A stretch of 64,000 bases of DNA from positions 1 to 64,000 of the forward strand of contig JANLPT010000164.1 in assembly GCA_031367405.1 (NCBI GenBank), given 5' to 3'. Made by a program: the position numbers and the translations under genes. Each line of letters starts with the position of its first letter. Position 1 is the stretch's first letter. Under the pieces are notes generated by a model. That model ran no database searches and was not told the DNA's origin. It saw nothing but the letters and a program-made list of their open reading frames with translations. This document shows, one piece after another, positions 16,682 through 24,439 of the stretch. The DNA is from JALHNI01 sp031367405. Its GTDB lineage: Bacteria; Acidobacteriota; Terriglobia; Bryobacterales; Bryobacteraceae.

Positions 16682-16885
16682 ATGAAACAATACATCGACC
16701 GGCTTGCTGTGGAAATAAGGTTTCGAGCGTTCGTTCAGGACGACCGAGGCCAGGATCTCATCGAATACGCGCTGATCGTTGGCTTTATGGTCATCACCGT
16801 CTACATCATTTTGCCGAACAACCTGATGCCCACCGTCAGCACAATCTTTTCGAAGATTGCCGCCGTTTTTGCTTCGGCACCCTAA
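16682..16885 (+). CDS. Flp/Fap-type pilin
   Basis: 67 residues from the ATG at 16682, which follows GGAG. The sequence has the Flp pilin signature: a basic leader, the processing site in DDRG-QDLIEYALIVG with conserved Glu-Tyr, and one hydrophobic helix to ILP. Flp pilins are cut by a TadV/CpaA prepilin peptidase and assembled by the Tad apparatus into adhesive pili. The leader is longer (about 26 residues) than in many Flp pilins. No tad or cpa gene is in the window, so this is an orphan pilin locus. A GTG at 16673 in frame is a less likely start because it would lie over the ribosome-binding site. Confidence 0.85.
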   Translation: MKQYIDRLAVEIRFRAFVQDDRGQDLIEYALIVGFMVITVYIILPNNLMPTVSTIFSKIAAVFASAP

Positions 16886-16893
16886 GCCCAGCG

Positions 16894-18501
16894 CTAAGCT
16901 TTCTCTAGCTCCAACGCTTCCTGCTGCTGCCGCTCGAAACGCAGTTTGCCTTGCCATTCCTGCCACAGGGTAGAACCACCAGCCCAGAAGTAGCCACAAA
17001 CGAATAGCATGAGGAACGGTATCGATAGGTAGTTGTAACTGTCGATCGCGTAGGCCACCATCGCCAGAAAAGCCGTACCGCATCCCAGTTCCAGATAGGG
17101 CAGCCACCCAGAGCGGCGGCGATACTTCTGTTGTTGATTCCGATGTTGTCCCTTAGCCACGGCATACTTCGGCGTGCGGACAAAGGCGCTGTGCCGCCGC
17201 AGCAGGGCCTCAATTACCGATTTCGTATTCGATAGCGTCAACATGACGCCCACGGCCATCAACGCCGGCAGAAAGATAATGGATCGCTTCCAGGTTTGCG
17301 GATATAGCTCCCGTTGCGCGACGAGATAAAACGCGCCGATCGACACGAAGTTCGCCACGATCAGCGGGACATCGAGAAACACCATCTCTACCCATCCCAT
17401 ATAAAAACGCACGATCATCACCGGTAACATCAACGCCGAAATGATGATCATGAGGGGATAAGAGATGTTGGGAGTGAGGTGCAGCCAGGCTTCCAGCTTC
17501 ACCTTAAACGGCAAATCCGCGCGCCAAATTCGCGGCCATAGTTTCAGGGCGCATTGGGTAAGCCCTTTGCTCCAACGCTGTTGCTGAATCTGAAACGCGT
17601 GGGTTTCTACCGGCAGTTCCGACGGGCAATCCACCGACGGGACATAGGCGAAACGCCAACCTTTCAGCTGGGCCCGGTAGCTGAGGTCACTATCTTCGGT
17701 TAACGTGTCATGCTGCCAACCACCGGCGTCGCGAATCATCGTCTTCCGCAGGATGCCCGCCGTGCCATTGAAGTTGAAGAACAGCCCGTTGCCGCTGCGG
17801 GCACCGTGCTCCAGGACGAAATGGGCATCGAGTAGCATGGCCTGCACTTCGGTCAATAGGTTGGAGTCGCGGTTGATATGGCTCCAGCGCGTCTGGACGA
17901 CGCCGATGCCCTCATCGGCGAAATAGTGGATGGTGCGTTCCAGAAAATCGATAGGGGGCAGAAAGTCGGCGTCGAAAACGGCGATGAAGTCGCCCGTCGC
18001 CGTCGCGAGACCATGCTCCAGCGCCCCGGCCTTGAAGCCCGTCCGAATCACCCGGTGAATGTAATCGATATTGTGCCCCGCCGCCCGGTAGCGAGCGCAC
18101 AACGCGGCAGTGAACGCTGAGGATTCGTCCGTCGAATCGTCCAGCACCTGCACCTGAAACAAGTGCTTGGGGTAGTGCATCTTTAGAACTTGGGCGATCA
18201 GCCGCTCAACCACGAATTGCTCATTGAACAACGGCAGTTGCACCGTCACCGGCGGCAAACGCTCAAACAACTTCGCCGGCGGCTGGTTTAGGGTCTTCTT
18301 GACGCGAAAATATTCGTGGATCACCTTGTAGCGGTGCAGCCCGTAGAGCGACAGGACCATCAGTGTGCCGAAGTAGGGCAACAGAATCGCCCAATCGAAC
18401 CAGGTTAACTGATGAATGCCGGCAAACGTATCGTCAAACAACACGTTCAAAATCTTGTCGGTGGTGGACGCGGCAAACAACGGATGGATGGCTGTTACCA
18501 T
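16894..18501 (-). CDS. Membrane glycosyltransferase family 2 (CslA/mannan synthase-like)
   Basis: About 535 residues, cellulose-synthase-type GT2. Visible landmarks: an N-terminal membrane helix (WAILLPYFGTLMVLSLYG), VTVQLPLFNE, the QVLDDSTDES Asp pair, FDADFLPP (DxD), TEDSDL (general base) and QQQRWSKG (Q-xx-RW), then four to five C-terminal membrane helices. The order and spacing resemble glucomannan 4-beta-mannosyltransferase-like proteins, so it likely extends a beta-linked polysaccharide at the inner membrane; the sugar is not determined. The ATG at 18501 is chosen because homologues begin just before the first helix; an upstream start would add 31 residues deep inside the divergent gene. 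It starts head to head with the GT-C gene. Confidence 0.85.
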   Translation of the reverse strand: MVTAIHPLFAASTTDKILNVLFDDTFAGIHQLTWFDWAILLPYFGTLMVLSLYGLHRYKVIHEYFRVKKTLNQPPAKLFERLPPVTVQLPLFNEQFVVERLIAQVLKMHYPKHLFQVQVLDDSTDESSAFTAALCARYRAAGHNIDYIHRVIRTGFKAGALEHGLATATGDFIAVFDADFLPPIDFLERTIHYFADEGIGVVQTRWSHINRDSNLLTEVQAMLLDAHFVLEHGARSGNGLFFNFNGTAGILRKTMIRDAGGWQHDTLTEDSDLSYRAQLKGWRFAYVPSVDCPSELPVETHAFQIQQQRWSKGLTQCALKLWPRIWRADLPFKVKLEAWLHLTPNISYPLMIIISALMLPVMIVRFYMGWVEMVFLDVPLIVANFVSIGAFYLVAQRELYPQTWKRSIIFLPALMAVGVMLTLSNTKSVIEALLRRHSAFVRTPKYAVAKGQHRNQQQKYRRRSGWLPYLELGCGTAFLAMVAYAIDSYNYLSIPFLMLFVCGYFWAGGSTLWQEWQGKLRFERQQQEALELEKA

Positions 18502-19773
18502 GGCGATGATATTTCGACGCAAATTAAAGTTTTCGGATTCGCAATCTTCGCGCTGGCGTGGGAAGCATGCTGGGTGGCCATGGCTTCTTTGCACGATCCG
18601 AAAGAAAATTTAATCGAACTGACGATACTCTTAATTCTAACAGGGGCCGGATGGCTGTTGGCGGTTTATTTTCTCAGCCGCCCCGCGCTCTGCGCCATGC
18701 CCGCCCCATGGTGGATCTGTCTTGTTCTGATGGGTTTAGCGGCGAGACTAGCCGCCTCGCATGTGCCTTTAGTGTTAACGGACGATCCTTTCCGCTATCG
18801 CTGGGAGGGCCGCCTGCAATCGGAAGGCGGCAATCCCTATCTCACCGCCCCCGCCTCCACCAAGCCCCAACCGGGCGACGAGCGCATTCCTGGCTCTGAT
18901 TTTCGCGCCATCTACGGGCCGCTGCTGCTCCTGGTGGAGCGCGCCACCTATCCGCTGGCCGGTGAAACGATCCTGAATTGGCGCTTCCCCTCTATCGCGG
19001 GCGACCTGCTGACCGCCCTCTTTCTCGCGCTGTGGCATCGCTCCCCCAGGTGGCTTATCTATTGGCTCTGCCCGCTCCCGATCATCGAGTTCTGGTCGAG
19101 CGGCCATCATGACGCGATCCTGCTCGCCCTGCTCGCGTTGGGCCTTTGGCTCGGCAAACGTGCCGGAGTCATCGCCTGGTCACTGGCCGTTTACACCAAA
19201 TATTGGCCCATTCTGCTGATCCCTTTTTTCAACGCCCGCCGGGGCTTGATCGCTGTACTGGCCGGATCACTGCTCTTTATCCCCTATCTGGGAGACTGGG
19301 ACAAGCTGGCCAACAACGCCCGCTACCTCTCCGGCTTCGTCGGAGGCTGGCGCAACAACGACAGTTTCTACGGTCTCTTGCTGGCCATCACCGGTGACGC
19401 TTACTATGCCAAGTACCTTGCTTTCACCCTGATCGCGCTGGCCTGGCTCGTCATCGCCCGCCTCGACTGGCCCCTGGAACGCAAGTGCCTCGCCCTCATC
19501 ATCGCCTTGCTTCTCCTGTCCGCCAACGTTCATCCGTGGTACCTCACCTGGATGCTGCCCTTCCTGACAAAGCAGCCATTTCTGCCGGCCATGGTGGGGA
19601 TCGTGCTCGCCCCGCTCTTCTATGCGCCGCTCTTCGATTGGCTGTGGTGGCATCACTGGGACGGCGTCCGGGACACGCGTTGGCTGGTGTATGGCGGCGT
19701 CGCCGCGAGTGCCATTTCCGGTGCTTTCATCCGTACCATGGGAAGCACGGTACCATCTAATGAGGAGAAATAG
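18484..19773 (+). CDS. Polytopic GT-C glycosyltransferase (GT87/DUF2029-like)
   Basis: About 429 residues with roughly ten membrane helices. After the first two helices comes TDDPFRYRWEGRLQSEGGNPY, cut here as DDPFRYRWEG and GGNPY, the acidic-loop motif of GT-C enzymes that use polyprenyl-phosphate sugars, followed by SDFRAIYGPLL and later TKYWPILLIPFF and NVHPWYLTW, all typical of GT87-like mannosyltransferases. It probably works with the divergent GT2 enzyme on an envelope glycan, which is inference. The start at 18484 (ATG after GGATGG) is uncertain; it overlaps the start of the divergent gene by 18 bases, and an ATG at 18580 would remove the first helix. Confidence 0.75.
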   Translation: MDGCYHGDDISTQIKVFGFAIFALAWEACWVAMASLHDPKENLIELTILLILTGAGWLLAVYFLSRPALCAMPAPWWICLVLMGLAARLAASHVPLVLTDDPFRYRWEGRLQSEGGNPYLTAPASTKPQPGDERIPGSDFRAIYGPLLLLVERATYPLAGETILNWRFPSIAGDLLTALFLALWHRSPRWLIYWLCPLPIIEFWSSGHHDAILLALLALGLWLGKRAGVIAWSLAVYTKYWPILLIPFFNARRGLIAVLAGSLLFIPYLGDWDKLANNARYLSGFVGGWRNNDSFYGLLLAITGDAYYAKYLAFTLIALAWLVIARLDWPLERKCLALIIALLLLSANVHPWYLTWMLPFLTKQPFLPAMVGIVLAPLFYAPLFDWLWWHHWDGVRDTRWLVYGGVAASAISGAFIRTMGSTVPSNEEK

Positions 19774-19781
19774 GTTCCCTT

Positions 19782-20177
19782 ATGGGCATGGAGTCACATG
19801 TCAGAGCTCTCGGCATCATGTACGTCGCGCTGGGCGTACTCGGTGGCTTAGCGGCTTTGATCTTATTAATCAGCTTCGGCGGCTTCAGTGGATTGATGAT
19901 CCAAGCCGAACGCTCTGATTTCGCCTCGGGACCGATGGTCCAGGTCATCCGGTTTTTTGGCAGCGGGATTACCGCCATTATGCTCTTGCTCGCCATTCCC
20001 TCCGTCGCCGTGGGACTCGGCTTGATGAAGTTTCGCCCTTGGGCGCGTTCACTCTCCATGGTGGTGGCGACGCTGCACCTGGCTAACATTCCCGTGGGTA
20101 CCGTGCTGGCGCTCTATAGCTTCTGGGTGTTGATGTCTCCCGAAACGGAACCGCTCTTCAGCCCGTCCATGCGTTAG
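19782..20177 (+). CDS. Small membrane protein of unknown function
   Basis: 131 residues with about three to four membrane segments: IMYVALGVLGGLAALILLISF, ITAIMLLLAIPSVAVGLGLM, and MVVATLHLANIPVGTVLALYSFWVL. The pattern resembles small DUF-type membrane proteins in which a soluble loop separates helices one and two; I do not assign a family. It begins eight bases after the GT-C gene, so it is probably co-transcribed. Two ATGs (19782, 19788) are possible starts; GAGGAGA lies in the end of the upstream gene. Confidence 0.7.
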   Translation: MGMESHVRALGIMYVALGVLGGLAALILLISFGGFSGLMIQAERSDFASGPMVQVIRFFGSGITAIMLLLAIPSVAVGLGLMKFRPWARSLSMVVATLHLANIPVGTVLALYSFWVLMSPETEPLFSPSMR

Positions 20178-20192
20178 GGCATGCGTTAACCC

Positions 20193-20807
20193 ATGAGTTT
20201 CGATCTCGATCCCATTGAAGCGCGCGTGCTGGGTTGTCTCATTGAAAAAGAGATGGCGACCCCGGATTACTATCCGCTATCGCTCAACGCGCTGGTGAAC
20301 GCCTGCAATCAGAAATCGAGCCGCGAGCCGATGATGGCGCTCACCGATGACGTGGTCACGCTCGCGCTGGACAAGCTGCGCCATCGCGGCATGGCGCTGG
20401 TGTTTACCAGTGGCCGCGATAGCCGGGTGCCGAAACACGGCCACCGGCTGGTGGAGCGCCTGGAAGCCGGCAATCGCGAGTTGGCCGTGCTGGCTTGCTT
20501 GCTGCTGCGCGGTCCGCAGACGCTGGCAGAAATTCGCGCCCGCACGCAATCGCTCTACGATTTTGAAGATGCCGATGGTGTCGAGAGTGTCCTGCGCCGG
20601 TTAAGCGACAGGGCCGATCCGCTCACCAAGCCGGTCGCCAATCGCTGGGCCCACTTGCTGTCGGGCGATGTGACGGGCTTTGCTGCGCCGACTCCGGTGA
20701 TCGCGACGGATCGCGTGGCCAAGCTCGAAGAACAAGTCACTGAGCTGATCGGGCGGCTCGCGACGCTCGAAACCGAAATGGCTGCCTTCCGTAAGCAATT
20801 CGAGTAA
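20193..20807 (+). CDS. yceH: YceH/DUF480 family protein
   Basis: 204 residues, clearly DUF480: LDPIEARVLGCLIEKEMATPDYYPLSLN (split here as EARVLGCLIEKE and TPDYYPLSLNAL), ACNQKSSREP, then DLxLRGPQT-like LLRGPQTLAEIR, and a C-terminal coiled coil (VAKLEEQVTELIGRLATLE). The fold is two tandem winged helices, so DNA or RNA binding is likely; the cellular role is not firmly known. Its TAA is immediately followed by the ATG of the alcohol dehydrogenase. Confidence 0.92.
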   Translation: MSFDLDPIEARVLGCLIEKEMATPDYYPLSLNALVNACNQKSSREPMMALTDDVVTLALDKLRHRGMALVFTSGRDSRVPKHGHRLVERLEAGNRELAVLACLLLRGPQTLAEIRARTQSLYDFEDADGVESVLRRLSDRADPLTKPVANRWAHLLSGDVTGFAAPTPVIATDRVAKLEEQVTELIGRLATLETEMAAFRKQFE

Positions 20808-21929
20808 ATGAAAATACGCGCCGCCGTCCTTCGTGAAATGCAGTTGCCTCAGCCGTACGCGGCGTCGCGCCCCTTCACGATCGAAGACGTGGAGCTTGAT
20901 CCGCCCGGCGAAGGCGAACTCCTGATCCGCATCCACGCTGCGGGACTTTGCCACTCCGACCTTTCTACCGTGAATGGCGACCGTCCGCGTAGCATGCCCA
21001 TGATACTGGGCCACGAAGCGGCCGGGGTGGTGGTGGAATGCGGCACCGGCGTCACTGACATGGTCCCCGGCGACCATGTCGTGCTGGTCTTCGCCCCCCG
21101 CTGCGGCCGTTGCGCTTACTGCCACGAAGGCCGGCCCGGCCTCTGCGAACCCGGCCAACAATCGAATGCCGCCGGCAGCTTGCTGGGCGGCCACTTCCGC
21201 CTGCATCAAAACGGCGAACGGATCTTCCACCACATTGGTGTGTCGGCCTTCGCGGACTACGCGGTCGTCCATCGCGGCTCGGCGGTTAAAGTGCCCACGC
21301 ACCTGCCGTTTGAGCAAGCGGCACTGTTTGGCTGCGCGGTGCTGACGGGCGTCGGCGCGGTCGTCAACACGGCCAAAGTCCCGCCGGGCGCGCGCGTCGC
21401 GGTGATCGGGCTGGGGGGCGTCGGCTTAAATGCGATCCTCGGCGCGCAACTGGCCGGCGCCAGCGACATCATCGCCATCGACGTTCATGACGACAAACTC
21501 GTCCTGGCCAAATCACTCGGCGCTACCCATACGTTCAACGCCACCTCACCCACTTTGATCGCCGATATCAAAGACCAAACTCACGGCGGGGTCGACTTTG
21601 CTTTTGAGATGGCCGGTGCTACGGGAGCCCTGGAAACCGCCTACCGCGTGACGCGCCGCGGCGGCACAACGGTCACCGCCAGCCTGCCGCATCCCGATGC
21701 GCGCTGGCCCTTGCCGCCCACCAACCTCGTCGCCGAAGAACGCACACTGAAAGGGAGTTACATCGGCTCCTGCGTGGCCGCGCGTGACGTGCCCCGCTTC
21801 ATCCAACTCTTCGAGCAAGGCCGCCTCCCGGTCACCGCCCTCCTCAGTGAACGCTTGACGCTCGAGCAAATCAATGAGGGCTTCGATCGCCTCGCCAGCG
21901 GCCACACGGTCCGCCAAATCATCGGCTGA
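20808..21929 (+). CDS. Zinc-dependent alcohol dehydrogenase
   Basis: 373 residues, medium-chain dehydrogenase/reductase of the class III-like group. Catalytic zinc ligands are in AGLCHSDLS (Cys), GHEAAG (His, Glu) and FGCAVLTG (Cys). The structural zinc loop is complete (CGRCAYCHEGRPGLC). The Rossmann motif is VIGLGGVGLNA, and an acidic residue follows in AIDVHDDK, which favours NAD. Alcohol or S-hydroxymethyl-thiol oxidation is expected, but the exact substrate is open. The gene directly abuts yceH and is followed four bases later by the PrmA-like gene, so the three are likely one operon. Confidence 0.92.
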   Translation: MKIRAAVLREMQLPQPYAASRPFTIEDVELDPPGEGELLIRIHAAGLCHSDLSTVNGDRPRSMPMILGHEAAGVVVECGTGVTDMVPGDHVVLVFAPRCGRCAYCHEGRPGLCEPGQQSNAAGSLLGGHFRLHQNGERIFHHIGVSAFADYAVVHRGSAVKVPTHLPFEQAALFGCAVLTGVGAVVNTAKVPPGARVAVIGLGGVGLNAILGAQLAGASDIIAIDVHDDKLVLAKSLGATHTFNATSPTLIADIKDQTHGGVDFAFEMAGATGALETAYRVTRRGGTTVTASLPHPDARWPLPPTNLVAEERTLKGSYIGSCVAARDVPRFIQLFEQGRLPVTALLSERLTLEQINEGFDRLASGHTVRQIIG

Positions 21930-21933
21930 TCGA

Positions 21934-22701
21934 ATGTTTCGTCTTACGCTGACCATCCACCCCGGCGACGAAGATGACTTGGTCACGCGCCTTCACCAAA
22001 CCGCGCTCAGCGGGCTGGAGCAGGAAAATCGCGCCGATGGCCTGGTCGATTTCCACGTCTGGTTTAGCACCGCACCGGGTGCCCAGGACGCCGCCGCGCG
22101 CCTCCAGAATGCCCACGTCCGCATCGACGAAGTAGAAGACCAAAACTGGAACGCCGCCTGGCAAGCCACGTGGAGGCCCATCCTGGCCGGCCAGCGTTGG
22201 TACCTCACCCCACCCGGCGACCAGAGCGCCACTCCGGTAAATCGTATTCGGCTCGAAATGCACCCCGGACTGGCCTTCGGCAACGGCGATCATCCCACCA
22301 CCCAGCTTTGCCTTATCGCCATGGAGACGCTGGTGAGAAAAGGCGACATCTTTCTCGACGCCGGCTGCGGCTCTGGCTTACTCGGCCAAGCCGCCCACCT
22401 ACTCGGTGCCCAGGCCTTCGGCTGCGACTTGGACCCTACCGGACTGCCCTCCAACTCCTTCGTGGGCTCCATTGACGCCATCAAAACCCAGAGCATCGAC
22501 ATCGCGGTCATGAACATCCAGGCCGGCACATTGATCGAACTTTGGCCCGGCCTCGCGCGTGTCACCAAGCGCGAAGCCATCTTGAGCGGCTTCCTGCCCG
22601 ATCAAGCCGACCTGATCGAAGCCATGATTCAACGCCCTTGGCGCGTCCTCAGCATGCAAGAACAAGGCGGCTGGTGCGCCCTCGTGGCCACCAGCCAATA
22701 G
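21934..22701 (+). CDS. PrmA-like (ribosomal protein L11) methyltransferase, divergent
   Basis: 255 residues. PrmA trimethylates ribosomal protein L11 using S-adenosylmethionine. The N-terminal substrate domain (MFRLTLTI to WRPILAGQRWYL), a GNGDHPTTQLCL version of the usual GTGxHxTT motif, DAGCGSGLL (SAM motif I) and an NIQAG counterpart of NILA are visible. Between CDLDP and the NIQ motif about a dozen residues that normally form a helix (the AVENARENA region) are missing, and the motif changes are unusual, so substrate or activity may have shifted. The ATG at 21934 lies four bases after the dehydrogenase stop. The next 186 bases hold no gene or clear terminator. Confidence 0.82.
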   Translation: MFRLTLTIHPGDEDDLVTRLHQTALSGLEQENRADGLVDFHVWFSTAPGAQDAAARLQNAHVRIDEVEDQNWNAAWQATWRPILAGQRWYLTPPGDQSATPVNRIRLEMHPGLAFGNGDHPTTQLCLIAMETLVRKGDIFLDAGCGSGLLGQAAHLLGAQAFGCDLDPTGLPSNSFVGSIDAIKTQSIDIAVMNIQAGTLIELWPGLARVTKREAILSGFLPDQADLIEAMIQRPWRVLSMQEQGGWCALVATSQ

Positions 22702-22887
22702 TCTAATGCCTTCCAAAGTTGTGTCCGACAAGAATTTAACTCTTTTGCTTTCATTTAGTTATGGGTAAGTTTGCGTTTACTAACTAGTGGCTCTTGGACA
22801 TAACCATCATAGAATCATATAGTTACAGGTATTCGCCTCGGGAGCCTTCCGCGAGACCGTTCCCGGCGGAAACTGCACACTATAGAT

Positions 22888-23925
22888 TCAACTTGACTTA
22901 TCCCGTTCGCGATAGCTTCGCCGCTGTTCCTTGTGGATCGCCTTCCAGCGCTGCTTCTGTTGCGCTTGGGCCGCCGGATCGACCTCGCGTTCCAGGTGTG
23001 CAATCTCGCGCCGCAGCTTCTGGTAGCTGTTCCACCGTCCGCCGTCGAGCCGCCCATCTTCTAAAGCCTGGCGGATCGCGCATCCAGGCTCCAGCCGATG
23101 GCCGCAGTCCCGAAAACGGCATTGCGCGGCCAGCCCCGCCACATCGTCGAAGGTGTTGTCGAGGGCGTCCGGCGCGCTCCACAAAGACAGCTCCCGCAGA
23201 CCTGGGATGTCCATCAGCGACCAGCCCAGATCAAGCGGCATCAACTCGCGATGGGTCGTCGTGTGCCGGCCCCTTGAGTCATGCTCACGCACCGGTTGCG
23301 TGCGCAACGCATCGAAGCCGCGCAAACGGTTGGCGATGGTGGACTTTCCCGCCCCCGACGAACCCAGCAGAACGGCTGTTTCCCCGGCTTCCACATGCTG
23401 AAGAAGGCCGCCCAAACCGGTACCGGTCAACGCGCTTAATGCCACGACGGGGGCGAGCCTTTCGCAGATTCGCCAGCGCTCTTCTGGGTCGAGGCAAATG
23501 TCGGTTTTGTTCAGCACGATCACCGGACGCGCGCCGCTCACGGTGGTCAGGTATAGATAACGCTCAAGCCGCCGCTGGTTATAGTCATGGTCAAGCCCCA
23601 TCACCAGAAACGCGACGTCGGCGTTGGAAGCGATCACTTGAGGTCGCATGGCCTGCCCTGGATCGCGACGGACAAAAGCCGTCCGTCGCGGCAGAACAGC
23701 CTCAATCCGGCGTTCTGACAAAGCGACCCAGTCGCCGGTCACCGGCCACTCGCCGCCAAGCCGCAGTTTGCCGCTTGGTACGGCATCTTGTTCGCCATCG
23801 GCAGTAAAAACCAGAAACTGGTCGCGATGGGCCACGCGCACGCGACCGGGAATCATCGTGGAAGCGAATGGCGCAAACAGGCCATTCCAATGGGCGTTCC
23901 AGCCCAACGTTTCTAAACAACTCAT
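22888..23925 (-). CDS. rsgA: Ribosome small-subunit-dependent GTPase A
   Basis: 345 residues, circularly permuted GTPase that helps 30S assembly. Order along the chain: an OB-fold N-terminus (ending GDWVALSERRIEAVLPRR), G4 LNKTD, G5 LSALTG, G1 LGSSGAGKST, G3 DIPG (DTPG in most GTPases), and a C-terminal zinc-binding region with CRFRDCGH...C. The C-terminus ends in a basic helix (QKQRWKAIHKEQRRSYRE). GAGG lies ten bases before the ATG. It is divergent from the YjbR gene. Confidence 0.94.
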   Translation of the reverse strand: MSCLETLGWNAHWNGLFAPFASTMIPGRVRVAHRDQFLVFTADGEQDAVPSGKLRLGGEWPVTGDWVALSERRIEAVLPRRTAFVRRDPGQAMRPQVIASNADVAFLVMGLDHDYNQRRLERYLYLTTVSGARPVIVLNKTDICLDPEERWRICERLAPVVALSALTGTGLGGLLQHVEAGETAVLLGSSGAGKSTIANRLRGFDALRTQPVREHDSRGRHTTTHRELMPLDLGWSLMDIPGLRELSLWSAPDALDNTFDDVAGLAAQCRFRDCGHRLEPGCAIRQALEDGRLDGGRWNSYQKLRREIAHLEREVDPAAQAQQKQRWKAIHKEQRRSYRERDKSS

Positions 23926-24058
23926 GGGAAGCAGTCCTCAAGTACCCTTAGGAGACGGGAAGCAGGAGCATCGCGCAGCAGACACAACTCTCCGTGAGGA
24001 GGCCGTCAGTGTGCGATTTTAGGCGAGGACAATGGTGGACAAATTGTAGGATAGCAGA

Positions 24059-24409
24059 ATGAGCGAAGAACATATCCGCCGCGTACGCCGCATCTGCTTA
24101 AGCCTACCCGAGACGACTGAAAAGCTCTCGCACGGCGCGCCTACTTTCTTTGGACGCAAGAAAGTCTATTGTATGTTCGTGAACAACCATCACCAAGACG
24201 GCCACATCGCCGTGTGGATTCCCGTCGAACCCGGTGCCCAAGCGACGCTGATCGCGAGCGCGCCCGGCACTTACTTTAAGCCGCCTTATGTCGGCGTCAA
24301 AGGCTGGGTGGGCGTCGAACTCAGCCAAATCAGCGACGAGGATCTCGCCGTTCACCTCCACGAAGCCCATCGCCTGATTGCGCCGCCCCGGCTAAAAGTC
24401 AGAAACTAA
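24059..24409 (+). CDS. MmcQ/YjbR family protein
   Basis: 116 residues. The YjbR family signature is clear: LSLPETTEKLSHGAPTFFGRKK at the start (LPETTEKLSHGAPTF), a middle FVNNHHQDGHIAVWI strand pair, and the C-terminal KPPYVGVKGWVGVEL segment. It is a small cyclophilin-like-fold, predicted DNA-binding protein with unproven role. It is transcribed divergently from rsgA and ends 30 bases before the next gene. Confidence 0.92.
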   Translation: MSEEHIRRVRRICLSLPETTEKLSHGAPTFFGRKKVYCMFVNNHHQDGHIAVWIPVEPGAQATLIASAPGTYFKPPYVGVKGWVGVELSQISDEDLAVHLHEAHRLIAPPRLKVRN

Positions 24410-24439
24410 ACCACTCGTGATATATACTCACCCTAAACA

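Noticed and set aside
22702..22887. Possible small gene or RNA between the PrmA-like gene and rsgA
   Set aside because: I found no good frame, strong hairpin or promoter pair; it may simply separate two convergent genes.
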